Positions 1-12,640 are shown, counted from the stretch's first letter. The stretch is 64,000 nt of DNA from Botryotinia globosa (GCA_014898425.1 RCSZ01000002.1:124001-188000), one strand, 5' to 3'. Numbers and translations: made by a program. Notes: generated by a model from the letters alone, not told the origin.

Positions 1-270
1 GGTTCTTATCAATTGCATATGTCTCGAAAGAAACTCGACACACTGCTGTTGGGGTTGTGACGGAGCAGCTGCCAAACTAGAACCTTCTGCTAAGCTTCCA
101 TCTCGGTGTTCCCAATCATCTAAGCATTGTATAATCTGACAAAAATCTTCAAGGAATTGCTTTGCTTCAAATTTGGCACTCATGGGTCCATCAGAGACGG
201 CTTTCCATACATCTCACACCAATTTTAGGCCGGTGACGATGTCGCCTGCCGACCATCCAAACCCACTCAT
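1..270 (-). pseudogene. N-terminal domain of a fungal STAND/NACHT-type protein, early stop, cut by window edge
   Basis: Reading leftwards from ATG 270-268 the protein starts MSGFGWSAGDIVTGLKLV, a form close to the widespread fungal N-terminal domain that begins MSGFGFSxGDF and precedes NACHT/NLR-like or unannotated C-terminal regions. Codon 19 is TGA (214-216), after which the same frame stays open for 71 codons to the edge (DVWKAVSDGPMSAKFEAKQF, later LEDFCQIIQCLDDWEHRDG). In family members this point usually carries an aromatic residue, so TGG to TGA is a simple explanation. No canonical intron removes the stop. The rest of the gene lies outside the window. I recognise the domain by its opening motif only; a shorter protein starting at the internal Met after the stop is an alternative. 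Confidence 0.5.
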
Positions 271-1495
271 TATTTAATTCCTGATACACTTGATCGTCCA
301 AGGCTCAATATGCAAGCGATGTCAAAGGAAGAAGAATGAAATGTTCCAAGGCAAGCGAAAATCAGTTGAGATGATAAACCGTTAGAATTAATGAAATTTA
401 CAACGTTTCTGGAGTCCCCAGAAAAGCCATGACAGTAACTTGGGAGTAGTTTAAGAAGTGGTGTGTGATTTCAACGTCTTCACCATACCTCGATCCATGG
501 CAGATCAATTGACAGGATGATTTGATAGAATTATGCAAGCTGGGGTGAGACGGTATGATGTTGACCGAGTCAATCTACGCCCAGATGGAGGAACAAGACA
601 AAAGCAAGATGAAGTTTAGACATTCTCCTGCATTTCCACGATTGATACTCAGCCCTGTTGCCATGACTTGTGGACCAGCAATACTGATCTGTGACTCTTT
701 CCAGATAATTGGGGGTTGTAAAATGATGGTAAAGTGGTAATGGGGAACTGCTGAAGGAAGCAAGCTGTGTGGTGGTGGTGGTGGTCGTTAAAAACGAATG
801 AATGAACCCACGTGTGAATCCTTGCAAATATGACCCCTGCTTATCACCCTCGATTTTTCTCACTTGGCGACATTCACCTCAACTTCACGTATATCACTCG
901 CTAATCCTTGATATTCAATAAATCTCGTAATGTCTCCTGCAATCATAATTTGATACGACCAGAATCAATATAAGATTCTTGATTACAACGAAGCAATAGA
1001 CAAAAAACTTGTCTTGGTTCATGAGATTCGCTTATGGATTGTCTCGCCTCTCAGCACCGTGGGGCGATGAGTCCAAGATGAGATGTCACATTCTTATTGA
1101 TAGCATTTCCGTTTGATGTTACCTCGTATCATCCATCCTTATGACCATTTCATTTGTTCAAGGCATTCTTTGCGAGAGTTCTCGATATTGAACGCCATTC
1201 ACACCTTGGCACATTACCGCAGCTCTTTGTTCCAGCACCAGCTACAGATATACGCCCAAGTCACAGGCAGCTATGCGCGTATGCTTATATGTGTGTGCCT
1301 GGTAGAGATGCCTCATACAGCCTCGTCTTTACAAACATAACTCATTTCAATCTTGCTTTTCTCACTATTTCATATTCTCATCATGCCGTTCATAAAGCAC
1401 GCATTGTTGTAAAATTCTGATTTCAACAATTCGTTCAAACCTCAAAACTTTGGAGAAATTGCAATAGTCAGACTTCTTGAACAAATTAAAAACAA
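271..1495. other. Intergenic, no gene recognised
   Basis: About 1.2 kb with only short overlapping reading frames on both strands and no family motif. It holds a short GGT run near 772-785. The right part must contain the promoter of the phosphate transporter; no motif is clear enough to name. Confidence 0.5.
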
Positions 1496-3941
1496 ATGAC
1501 CACCAAGTTTCTCATACCCTATACAATGCCGCCTTGGGGTTCAAGATGGTTAAAGTTATTTCTGAACCCGTACGCAGATGATGACTTTGATCACATCGAT
1601 GTGAACCCGCCATATTATTTTCGTATCTCTCCTTTCCAACCGCTAATTCTTTCGCTAGGAACCAGAACGTAGAAAGTATATCTTCGAACGTCTCGAAAGA
1701 TCTGATGTTTCGGAAAGCTTCTGGGTGGTGGTTGTTGCCGGAGTGAGATTTTTTACAGATGCATACTCGATATTCGCAATTAACATGGTAATTCCGATGC
1801 TGGGAATTATTTACTATGGAGATTCTGTTAACAAGGGAGTCATGCCTCACAATTACGAGATTGCTCTCAGTGTTGGCACATTGGGTGGATCTATCATCGG
1901 TCAAATAGGGTTCGGTCTTGGTGCTGATTTATACGGAAGACGGAAGATGTATGGATTGGAGCTGATGATCACCATCTTTGCAACATTAGGGGTGGTCATG
2001 TCATCTAGTGGTATCGAAGGCTCAATGTCCATCATTGTATGGCTGTTGGTATGGCGTTTTGTTTTAGGAATTGGTATCGGATCACATTATCCACTTAGTA
2101 GTGTGATCACTGCAGAGTATTAATCTTCTTTCAGTATTATTACCTCGCTTCGCTAACTATCGTCATAGATTCGCCCCGCACAAACTCAGAGGAAGAATGA
2201 TGACGGCAGTCTTTATGTGTCAGCCTCTGGGTCAACTGGCCGCGACTTTAGTGTCTTTGATTGCAGCGGCCAGTCAGAGAACTGGAATCCCAGCAGATGC
2301 TACGCCGGAGAACTGTACGGGCGAATGTCTCAAAACTATGGATTCTATATGGCGATGGATCATCGGTGTGGGAGTGATCCCAGCAGTCATTGCTCTTTGG
2401 TTCCGACTTACAATTATAGAATCACCAAGATATACAGCTGATGTGGGTAGAGACAGTAGAAAGGCAGCATCAGAGCTGAGCAGATATCTTCCATCGGAGA
2501 TTGATTCAGCACTTGCCTCTACGACTTCGATCGAGATACAGCCGCAACTTGGGCTCCGTCGATCAACTATAAATGATAACGGGCGAATAAGGTCACCTGA
2601 ATCACGAAAAGAAGTAATGAAGAGACATTAGACGAGATTCACATGGAAGATCAAATATTGGCAACTGCTAATGACAATAAACCTCCCCCAGTGCCTTCAT
2701 GGGAAGATTTCAAAGAATACTTTTGGTATCGAGGGAACTTGAGGACACTCATCGCTACCTCTATGTGTTGGTTTTGTGTAGATTTACCCTTCTAGTAAGT
2801 CTTCTTGCTGAACAATATGTCGGTTCAAAACTCGCGACAAGATCGCGGTCATTTTTCCAAAAAGAGTTATCTCGACACAACTCTAATTGATCGATTTGCA
2901 GCGGACTTGGAATGAATAGTCCACATATAATCTCCACCATCTGGCACGGCATAGGAACTCCCCCACAACACATCTACCCGATTCTCATCGACGATGTATG
3001 GCAAAGTCTTGTGGTCGTTTCTATCGGTGCAATTGCGGGTTGCGTTATCACCTTTGTGGCTATCGACAAAATTGGACGACGAAATATTCAGATGATCGAT
3101 TTCTTCTTTCTCTTCATTCTCTTCGTCATAATCGGGGGATCATTTAATCATTTGTATAATATTGGCGACTCGGCTGCGACCATCGTTTTGTATATCCTGT
3201 GTCAGATATTCTTCAACTTCGGTAAATCATCCCATTCTCATCCACGACGAAGTATGCACTAACTAGAATACAGGTCCGAACACTACCACTTATATAGTTA
3301 GTGTGACTCCGACTCCCCTGATTCATCCTTCTCTAAATGTAGCCAATTCTCTAATGACGAGTACAGATTCCAGCGGAACTATTCCCCACTCGATATCGTG
3401 CACTATCCCATGGCATATCCGCAGCTTTCGGAAAATTAGGTTCTGTCATGGCGCAATTATTTCTTGCCTACGTAAACTATGGCCAAAATATCGACTACAA
3501 TCATATCCAACTATGGCTTCCATATTCCCTTTTGATGTCAGTCTCCCGATCTTCCCTCTACCAGTCTCACACCGTCATTAGCTGATGATTCCCTACAGCT
3601 TCTCAATATTCATGCTCCTCGGTCTCTTGATCACGATCTTCTACATCCCCACACACGAGATCGGCTCAGATGGTGTGAAAACACTTGAAGAATGGGAAGT
3701 TGGTAGACCCGTTAATGGATTTTCGGAAACTTGGGTAGCGAGAACCATTGCAGGGGTCTGGAGATGGAGTTCAAGGAGCTGGGATGGAATTGTAGGTCTA
3801 ATTGATAGAGACGAGGGAGAGAGGAGGAAGGGATTGAGAGAGATGAAGGAGGAGAAAAGATTGATGGTGAATGATAATACCAATGGAGGAACGGAAGGAG
3901 ATGTTGATAGAGATTGGGTGGGATTGAATTGTGAGAGGTGA
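1496..3941 (+). CDS. PHO84-like phosphate:H+ symporter (MFS), one frame break
   Basis: Predicted plasma-membrane inorganic phosphate transporter of the MFS PHS family. Exons: 1496-1600, 1659-2116, 2169-2794, 2902-3221, 3274-3296, 3367-3536, 3599-3941; all junctions are GT..AG and in phase. About 680 residues. Family marks: FFTDAYSIFAIN in TM1 (Asp as in PHO84), a GxxxDLYGRRKMYGLEL loop after TM2, GIGIGSHYPLSSVITAEY in TM4, APHKLRGRMM after it, and IPAELFPTRYRALSHG late in the protein. The TM4 motif normally reads GGDYPLS or GAEYPLS; here the acidic residue is replaced by His. Exon 3 reads open to TAG 2629-2631, while the frame needed downstream (DEIHMEDQILATAN onwards) opens after TGA 2598-2600, so a one-base length change in 2601-2628 would be required. 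That may be a true lesion, a sequence error (there is an AAAA run) or an unrecognised intron. Confidence 0.8.
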
Positions 3942-5916
3942 GGTGTGAGAGCGGAAATGAATGATTTTGGGGCTGGAGGTAGCATGATAAGAGAAGTTAA
4001 TTCATTAATTATCTTTGATTCTGATAAAGTTCCTGGTAGTGCTTTGTTCACAATTTCATCCGAGTCAAGCAATTATGGTAGTTATCATTGGATCGGGTAC
4101 AAATAGAACATGCTGTTTGTGATTTTCGCAAGGAAGATAAAAGGTATCTGAGACGAAGAAGGTAACTGAGATGTGGAACTTCGAAGTCATATGCTTTGTG
4201 GCGAGAGATGGCATTTCAGATTTGGTAGTGATGGATACTGCCATGATGATAGGTATTTGCATTGGTGACCAGGTCGGCGAGTGTGAATCATTATCACATA
4301 ATCTATAAACCAGACGCGCTTTATTTTAATCTCGAGTTTATTGTTGGAATACTATCCGAATGGGCGATATATCAAATGATTTTTGACGAGTAATGGTTGA
4401 TGGAATATGCCAAAAGAGTGATTGATATCCTTCAACAGTTATGCGATTGGTTTTCACTGCAGGAATATGTGACAGACACGATCGAAAAGATAGATTAGTA
4501 ATTTCGGAGCACTCGTGTCGAGTGATTTTCAGCCCCAGCACCCACATGGAACAAGTGGTCAAGGGAAGGTTATGTCATGAGAATTTGATTTTTTGATTTC
4601 TAAATGAGATGCTCGCCTAGTCGTCATGATTCTATGAAAATGATCAAATTTAGGATGATGAACGGGCAAGGCAAAATCCAACATCCACACAAGAGACATG
4701 ACAAGCAAAGGTCTGCCAGAGAATTTATTGGCACCCTTTGACAGCTTGGGTGACTATTTCAACAGTATCAGGCATGCATCAATTTTCATGCGAGTCAAAT
4801 GAGTCTCATGATTCCCACTCGGGCAACAAATAAAGTAGCTCAACTTAGTACAACGAAACACGATGATTCCGGGAGAGAGAATAAATCGAGGTTGTGCGCT
4901 GAAGAAGTGGTGTAAGAAGAGAATTTCTACGGCCCGCAGACCTCTTAGGTCATACTTCTTGTAAAAGTTGACAACAAAGGAATAAAAAGAAATCGTTCAA
5001 TGCCAAAATTGAAGTTGCAAAATCTAATCCACATAGTCGACTTGACTATTTTACCCCTTCATGGAGGTTTAGCCTTAACCAAGTTTGGTATGGTGAGCAC
5101 AGATTCCACCAACCAATTAAAGTTCGGATGACAGGCTGTTTCAAAAGAACATCCCGAAGTTGCTGGAATGTATTTTGACACTGAAAGTTTCAAGGAAAAG
5201 TATAAACACGCCTTATATCAACGACTTCTCTCTCCAAGGCAAGGGAAACAAATGATGAATGAATCTCTTCGTAAAGTTCCAGTAATGCACCGAAAAGACG
5301 TTTATCTTCCGTTTGTGCCTATCCTTGTATGTATAACCATGCAATTCGGAAGTTATGTTTGGGGGGATTGCGATCTACATTGAAAGGCGAAACACGTCAG
5401 TAACTATTGATAGAGGTTTGAAATGAGGGCAAATCTTGTAAAGATACCTCGTCGTCTGCTTGAGTGTAACCTCCTTTTCAATTCGCTTCACATCTTCTCC
5501 ACCAGATGGATATTTTTGGATACTTACAGATGCCGCTATCATGAAGCTTCTCCAAAGAGCATTTGAATAATTCCACTTTTTGTTTGTTGTTGAACCAATT
5601 GAGGAAACACAAAAAATTGATAGTGATACGGCGTAGTGATGCTGAGAGGAACGAACCTTGGAACGGCACTAGGAAATCGACTAACGTGAGACACTTTGCT
5701 CAATGTGGCTTAGTGGTTACCGAATCAGGACAAGACGGATATCTAAGATAGTCAGGGACCGATGGTCACGTGTAGATACTAGACCCAAGAAATCCTGCAC
5801 CGGCAGTGGAGAATTTTGGTTACATTGGGGGGTTGCACAGAGCACAATTGAGGAAGCTTGAGAGAGCTTAGTGAAATGATGATTCGTGGGGAGACAAACA
5901 CATTTTGATGATTATG
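3942..5916. other. Intergenic, no gene recognised
   Basis: Nearly 2 kb with reading frames of at most about 75 codons on either strand and no recognisable domain. The left end is the 3' flank of the phosphate transporter. Nothing else could be supported. Confidence 0.5.
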
Positions 5917-6024
5917 ATGGAGGAGGAGGAGGAGGAAGAGGAGGAGGAGGAGGAGGAGAAGGAGAAGAAGGAGAAAAGGAGAAGAAGAAGGAGAAGAAGG
6001 AGAGTTAGAAAAAGAAGGGGAATT
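5917..6024. repeat. Purine-only (GGA/GAA) tract
   Basis: A run of about 100 bases almost entirely of GGA, GAG and GAA units on the plus strand, opening with seven or more GGA triplets and fading into GAAGAAGG. The complementary strand would read as poly-Leu/Ser, but this is low-complexity DNA, not a gene. Such polypurine stretches can form triplex structures. Confidence 0.9.
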
Positions 6025-6860
6025 TTTGAGAAGCGAGGGAGGAGATAATGTAAGTCTTACATACGCAGCTATAGGAAGACATCGGAAAGGGAAGAAGGAG
6101 AAGAAGAAGAAGCAATTGTTGAGCACTTGGTAGATACGAGGTAGGTCAATTGCAGATTCGTTAATGTTGAGGTATCAAGACCCAAAATAGGAGTACATTG
6201 TACCAAATCAATACACGATACACAACATGAAGTACTTGTGACTTGTTATTACTTATATTATTGGTCTAGCAGCAGCAGTAGAAGTGGGATATAAATTAGC
6301 TGGTGCTGATTCAACTGACGAAGAATCGCATTTGATGAAGCCAGTCCGTCTATTGTTCTATGAATGAAAGATCATTGGAGGATCACCAAATCTGATACAT
6401 ATGAGGAGCTACCTACTCACCAACACTGAGATACTGGCCAGTGAGCACTTGATCGTCGATAGCTACTTCCAACATATCGGATTGATGTGATGAGAGATGA
6501 TGGAGGTGTATACTCGACAGAGAGGATAGAGGAGGAGTACCGGTACCGTTGTAGAGAGGTACTGAGTATCAATGTAGATGACGGTGACGATACCATGGGA
6601 TAGGATACTCGTCGTCTCTTCTCATGTGTATTATATCTTCATTTCCCCCCTGAATCACCTCCCACAAGCTGCAACCAACCACTCCCAACATATTCACTCC
6701 AAGGCTTCCAATGGTGTTAATCTTAATAATAACCTGGAAAGCTTTTTTGGCCTTGACCCTTTTCCCCAAGTAATTATTTATACCCAGTCGATTAATCCCA
6801 AGCCCCAAAACACCCCAGCGCCCCAAAAAATAACCCCTTTTGCAATCAAGTGGGAACACC

Positions 6861-6905
6861 AAGTCGAGCAAGTCTAGCAAGTCCAGCAAGTCCAGCAAGT
6901 CCAGC
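6861..6905. repeat. 9-bp tandem repeat, 5 copies
   Basis: Five adjacent units of consensus AAGTCCAGC; the first two units differ by one base (AAGTCGAGC, AAGTCTAGC). The 9-bp period keeps a reading frame open on both strands, which explains the Ser-Pro-Ala and Leu-Ala-Gly frames there. Confidence 0.95.
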
Positions 6906-7071
6906 AAAGCAAGACTTGACCTGTCGAGCAAGCAATAGAAAATTAACAAGAAAGACAATAATAAGCCAGTCATCAACGGCCAGACAGCCACTCAGATACC
7001 AGATACCAGATACCAGATTCCAGACAGTTACCTCGTAGTAGTGTAGTACCATTTACCGGTGCGACCTTGAC

Positions 7072-7121
7072 AACCTTACCAACCTTACCAACCTACAACC
7101 TTACCAACCTTACCAACCTTA
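7072..7121. repeat. AACCTTACC tandem repeat
   Basis: Nine-base AACCTTACC units in two direct pairs separated by a short AACCTAC spacer, followed by a partial unit, upstream of the septin gene. Confidence 0.9.
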
Positions 7122-7161
7122 TTAAACAAACCTACACTCAACTTTTTTTCGCCTTCTTTCC

Positions 7162-7162
7162 C

Positions 7163-7193
<31 letters not shown>

Positions 7194-7205
7194 TCTACAT
7201 CTACA
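7162..7205. repeat. ACACAT/ATCTAC microsatellite
   Basis: Hexamer ACACAT repeated about six times and grading into ATCTAC units, in the presumed septin leader or promoter. Confidence 0.9.
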
Positions 7206-7695
7206 TTACATTTCCACATTCACTACACAATCGTTTAGAATCCCAACTTTTTCTTCTATTTTCTTCAATCTTCCACTTAACCGTCTTCGTCGGTATCGTA
7301 ACCTTCAACACATCCTGAGTAAACACAATTACTTGGTCAATTTTACCTACTCATATCTTGATCCGCAATAAAAGACCACGCGAACCAATACGTGTTGAGG
7401 ATCAAAGAATTAATATCTGGTACGTGCTATTATTCGTATTCCTGCATGATTTGGACATCATCCCATCGAATCAATCCCTCGATCTTTCAAAATACCTTCA
7501 AAAGTTATCTTTTGCCTTCTCCGAGACTGGTCCATTGACTTTGATCTCTTCCACCTCAACTACCTTGTCTGCGACCATCTTTTGGTGCATAGAAGCTGAT
7601 TTCTCCCATCTTGTCGTGCCAACAGAGTTTACAACCTCCCACCTTCTCTCTCCACGAAAACAACCACCTTCGATCCTTCTACATCAATCATAACA

Positions 7696-9820
7696 ATGGG
7701 TAAGCAATTTATTTCATTTTCGAGGCAGTCAATACTATGGGAGGAAATGGCATCGTCAGGCTGTCAACAACTCCATCGACAATTGCTTGGTTCTCAATTC
7801 TTCACATTCGCACTTCACCATCTATCACCCCGACAATTATTCCGAACATATGACTGTTGCAACTCCAGAGCTTCAAATCTCGAGTCTGATAGATTCGCAC
7901 ATTCCGAAATCCAATTCAACGAGTTGAGAAGCCATCTGTAACCTACCCACAAGATGTTTCATCATCAAGATATGCCAGCCATGAAGCCAAATACAAGTGG
8001 TCACTGGAATCTGATCATCTCCAAGAAATCTTCTGGTCCACCCCCTGGATCCCAAACTGAAGATAGGGAATGGTCTGTAATTCGATCAGAGAGCCTGTCC
8101 AAGGGCACCTCATTGCCTAAGCACTCGTTAGATAGTATCGAACAGCGTCAATATCCTGGAAGCTTGCATCGCCATCAGCGAGGAGCAGAACGTATTCGCG
8201 CTCAATTTAGAAGCATGCTGGATGTTGAAGAAGCTCCGAGCTTGGAACAAATTTCTATGGACCACCATGAGTCAATGGAGTTATGGGTCGTAGAGAAGCT
8301 GCAACAGGCTTCTAAAAATTATAGCACTACTTCAAATGACTGGGCTGACATTTTACCTCTCTATACAGCTACTAACGGAGCCCCAATGGCCCCTACCCGG
8401 TCTTCACCAATTCCAAACGGAGCACCATCATCCCCATTAGAAATTCCAATGACCGTCAGCTCAACAGATCCAAAGATCGCCGCTCAACAAGCAAGCGACA
8501 TGAAGAACATTGTTCGAAGAAAATTGACTGGATATGTTGGATTTGCAAATTTACCAAATCAATGGCACCGCAAGAGTGTCAGAAAGGGTTTCAACTTCAA
8601 TGTTATGGTTGTTGGTACGTGTGCAGCTTCTCTGAACTCATTTTTGGCATATGCTAACTCCTGAATAGGTGAGTCTGGACTCGGAAAGTCGACTTTGGTC
8701 AACACTCTTTTCAACACTTCCTTATATCCACCAAGAGAGCGCAAAGGACCTTCCCTCGATATTATCCCAAAAACCGTTTCTATCCAATCTATTAGCGCTG
8801 ATATCGAGGAGAATGGTGTTCGTTTACGTTTGACTGTTGTTGATACCCCAGGTTTCGGTGATTTCGTCAACAATGATGAGTCTTGGCGACCAATTGTTGA
8901 TAACATTGAACAACGTTTCGATGCGTATTTGGATGCTGAGAACAAGGTCAACAGAATGAACATTGTTGATAACCGTGTTCATGCTTGTGTATACTTCATT
9001 CAACCAACTGGTCATGCATTGAAGCCATTGGACATTGAAGTCATGCGTAGACTCCATACCAAGGTCAACCTGATCCCAGTCATTGCCAAGGCTGATACTT
9101 TGACTGATGAAGAAATTGTCGCTTTCAAGTTCAGAGTAAGGGTTCCACTTGCACATTTAAAATCTCACGCTAACCATGCTCTAGATTCTTGCTGACATCA
9201 AGCACCACGATATCCAAATCTTCGAGGGTCCACATTACGAAAAAGATGACGAGGAGACAATTGCTGAGAACAAGGAGATTATGGACAAGGTACCTTTTGC
9301 AGTTGTTGGTGCCAATTCCGAGATCACAAACAGCGAGGGACGTAAAGTTCGCGGACGTAAATACCCATGGGGTACCATTGAAGTTGACAATGAGGAGCAC
9401 TGCGATTTCGTCAAGCTCAGACAAATGCTTATCCGAACCCACATGGAGGAGCTCAAGGAACACACCAACAATGCTTTGTACGAGAACTACAGATCGGAGA
9501 AGCTTACTGCTATGGGTGTTACTCAAGATCCAAATGTCTTCAAGGAGGTCAACCCAGCTGTCAAGCAAGAAGAGGAGCGTCAATTGCACGAGCAAAAGCT
9601 TGCCAAGATGGAGGCCGAGATGAAGATGGTTTTCCAACAAAAGGTCGCAGAGAAGGAGAGCAAGCTGAAGCAAAGCGAGGAAGAGTTGTACGCACGACAT
9701 CGCGAGATGAAGGAACAACTCGAGCGTCAACGTCAAGAATTGGAGGAGAAGAAATCTAGAGTCGAAAGTGGAAGACCAATAGAAAAGGAAGGCAAGAGGA
9801 AGGGATTTTCACTCCGTTAA
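7696..9820 (+). CDS. aspB: Septin, AspB/Cdc3 class
   Basis: GTP-binding septin that assembles into hetero-oligomeric filaments at septa, hyphal tips and the cell cortex. Exons 7696-7699, 8369-8614, 8669-9135, 9185-9820 sum to 1,353 nt, giving 450 residues. The first exon is only ATGG; the joined start reads [19 protein letters not shown]. Marks: polybasic stretch [17 protein letters not shown]-loop GESGLGKS, switch-II DTPGFGD, G4 motif AKAD, septin unique element near [17 protein letters not shown], and a C-terminal coiled coil rich in [19 protein letters not shown] heptads. The KRKGFSLR tail ends it. The coiled coil and the N-terminal arrangement place it with A. nidulans AspB and yeast Cdc3, not with AspD/Cdc10. 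Intron 1 (7700-8368, 669 nt) is exceptional: it is a multiple of three, has one in-frame stop (7939-7941) and an in-frame ATG at 7954, so a longer N-terminal isoform is possible. Confidence 0.95.
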
Positions 9821-12640
9821 GGGGTGAACTCTTTTCCAAGACCAGGGCCTGCCTTTTAATGATGGTACCGACACGACACAACCGATACTTTACTTTTCAA
9901 TTCATGTCTCTTTAATCATTGATCCTTAATATTTGGCAGTTGAAGAAGCGAGCGATGGGGTGAATGGTGATATTTCGGGCGCGGCATTGCTTCTGCGAGG
10001 CAAAGGTCATAAATGCCATAATGGAGGTCTTGCATTCAAGAATGAGTGGTATTTCGAGGAGTTTTATTTTTGCACATGAGAATGACCGAAAGGGAAGAGG
10101 ATATAAATGCAAGACACAAGACGAAAGACCATCATGCTTACAGAGACATTGGTTTCTCCTATAAGTTTTTCATTTTCATATGGCTTCAAATAAAAGTCTA
10201 CCCGCGTTTCTTCATCCAAAAACTTTCTGGGGGGTGGATCAATACTCTGTATTTATTATGATAGCTCGAGAGACTTCTTTAGTTGTTTTTTTCCTTTTTC
10301 TATCTTGACTTTACTTTGATCTGTTCTTTTTTGCGCGTGGTTTTTTTTTCTTTTTTATTATCTTGAACTTAGTTGAGTAGGGCAAGGGAAGGCCTGATCT
10401 CATTTAAGTACGTACGTAACTACCTACCTACCTACCTACCTAACTTTTTGCTTTGTAATGGAATGGAATGGAATGAATAATTAAAATGAAGATGAAAATG
10501 AATTGAGATGTTTTGATGTGTTTATGATGTATATGTGGGAGAATTGAAATGTGTGGATTGAGACTTGAAGTTTGAAGTTTGAGATGTGTGTTGTGTGTTG
10601 TGTGTTGTATGTTGTACGTTGTGAGATGTGAGATGTGAGGGGATAATCTAGCTAGTTGGTGTCTAAAGCCATTTTATACTATTAGTTTTGTATATAATGG
10701 TTGAAGCTGAAGGGTGCTAGAAAGGGAGAGATGTATATGGGAGAGAGGGACGGAGGGAAAGGGGAGGGGAGGAGAGGAGTGGTGATGTGGTGATGTGGTG
10801 AGGAGAGGGGTGGTGATGTGATGATTGATGGGGTTTGAGATTTCGTATTTGATTATGTTAATTGGATGTTGGATGTTGTGGGGTTTGAATAGGGGGGGGG
10901 GGGGGGAATGGATGGGGAGATGGATGGATAGATGTTCATAATGAGGCTTGAGGGGGGTGGTAGTCTTTTTGATACAAGTAGGTAGTTATAGATTGAGGAC
11001 TAGAGAGTTTGATTAGATGAATGGGGGTTGTGTTGGTTGGTTGCTGTTTAGATTGTATTGTATTAGTAGTTTGTGGGAGTCACTTGCAAGGGTAGAGGGA
11101 ATGAGAGAGAGAGAAAGCAGGAGAGAGTGAGAGAGAAGAATCTCGAATGGTGATAGAGTGGTGTTTCTATGGAATAAAATAAGCGAGAAGAACTAGAAGA
11201 TGTTGATTTGCATGCTGGTGCTGGTGCTGGTGCTAATGCTAATCTTTCGTTTCGGCATCGTCTGACGTGACGGTCTGGATTACGCGTACCTACATAGGTA
11301 GAGAAGGTGAAAGGGTATTTATTCACTTTGAGTATGGTGTTTGAGAGAAACGCTCATTCGAGGATTCATTGGGGATCTGGGGTCTCGATGTAAAAGTATG
11401 TTGATTGGGAGAGATTGATGGTGAGGTTGAGAGTGAGGTTGAGGTTGAGATTGAGGTTGAGATTGAAGTTGGATTCAAAGAATGAGATTTCAATCTTACA
11501 AAATGGAATGGAATTCTAGTGAAAAGGTAGATTTCAAATGTCTTCATCTTTATTCAAAATCACTATTAGATTGCGTAGTCAGTTCAATGAGGTATGTATG
11601 TATGATAACTAACCAGTAACGAGACTCGAGAAAGAGAGTCAAGCGAACTTGAGGACGGAGCATCTTGAAGGTGGCGGGGGCGTGTAAAGAAGGATGGATT
11701 TGTTTGGAATACGGGATGAGAGATTTTGAAGTTTGTTTGGTCAATTGGGTGAGTTTAAAGATTTGGATCAAAGTATCACTTTTCTAGATGTGCGACAGAA
11801 GGTTTTGTTGGTTGCTTTGGGTTGGGTTGGTACGTGAGGATATGTGGTTGGAGGTTGAGTTTGGGATGGGCAGTTGGGAAGACTGTGTTGGGTGAGAGGT
11901 GGAGGTGAGGTTAGGTGATCTGATGGGAGAAGGGAAGGGAAGGGGGAAAGAAATTGAGGAACTGTGCGATGCTATGTGAAACAGAGATTTCTGGCATGGT
12001 TCTTGTTCTTTTTTATTGTGTTTGTCCTTTATTGTTCTGAAGACTTTGTATGGTATGGTGTAAGGTTTGAGCAAGTGATGGATAGGAAGAAGCTTGGGAT
12101 ATAGAGAAAAGACGCAGCGGGTAAGGAGATTTGAAGACTATCTAAGTTTCGTTTCGACAGCAGAGAAGAAATGCAAATGGTATATAGTCAAAACTGTCTA
12201 GGTAGGTGAGCTTGGCGTGGGTAAGGAGAATTAGTTCTCACAGAGACTGACGAGTAGAGATCATAGACAATTTCGAGTTAGATTTTTGTTGGTATCTCTT
12301 CATGCATATATATATCGAATGGTATTGGTACTCGCATAGAAGTCAATTGCGAACCATCGAGGAAGGAATATGAACATCAATCACCACAAGTAAGTTCAAG
12401 CCTTGTATATCACTCATCTGTACATCAAAAATGGGTTACTGGTATGTAATTGCCCGAAAGGTATTTCTTTCCAGGAAGCCTTCCTCCTCCTAAATATAGC
12501 AAATGCTGATATCTGGTTGAAAGGAATCGCAAAATGAATGCTCATACGACGATCAGATGCTCCAAGTTCCGTATCTCTCGCTCCCATTTCCCATTATCCC
12601 GTCAACTATATCAACCTCATCATAGCTCCAACCCCCGGGA
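9821..12640. other. Intergenic, G-rich low-complexity DNA
   Basis: About 2.8 kb without a recognisable gene. The first part is the septin 3' UTR. From about 10410 the plus strand becomes rich in TACC, TGTGTGT, GGTGATGTG, GAGGTTGAG and GGTGCT repeats, including a 15-G run. Several minus-strand frames of 70-100 codons here (Ser/Pro/Thr/Phe-rich) are products of this composition. Confidence 0.6.
10892..10906. repeat. Poly-G run (15 G)
   Basis: Fifteen consecutive G on the plus strand within a GATGG/GTTG-rich area. It is likely length-variable and error-prone in sequencing. Confidence 0.95.

Larger units (their letters stand above)
6025..7695. other. Septin 5' flank and leader, CT/CA-rich
   Basis: No gene recognised. 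The distal half is plain intergenic sequence. From about 6850 it is made of short tandem repeats and pyrimidine-rich DNA (TTTTTTC, CTTTCTTC, ACACAT) that leads into the septin ATG at 7696. This composition is typical of promoters and long leaders of strongly expressed fungal genes. Confidence 0.5.

Noticed and set aside
5779..6126. Minus-strand frame with poly-Leu/Ser, resembling a signal-anchored protein
   Set aside because: It is the complement of the GGA/GAA purine tract.
9170..9736. 188-codon minus-strand frame, Leu-rich
   Set aside because: Antisense shadow of the septin exon; codon structure of the plus strand is clearly the coding one.
11063..12074. Several minus-strand frames of 70-96 codons rich in Ser, Pro and Thr
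   Set aside because: They read through G-rich simple repeats (GAGGTTGA, GGTGCT, GGAAGGGAAG) and have no domain, splice context or start-site support.
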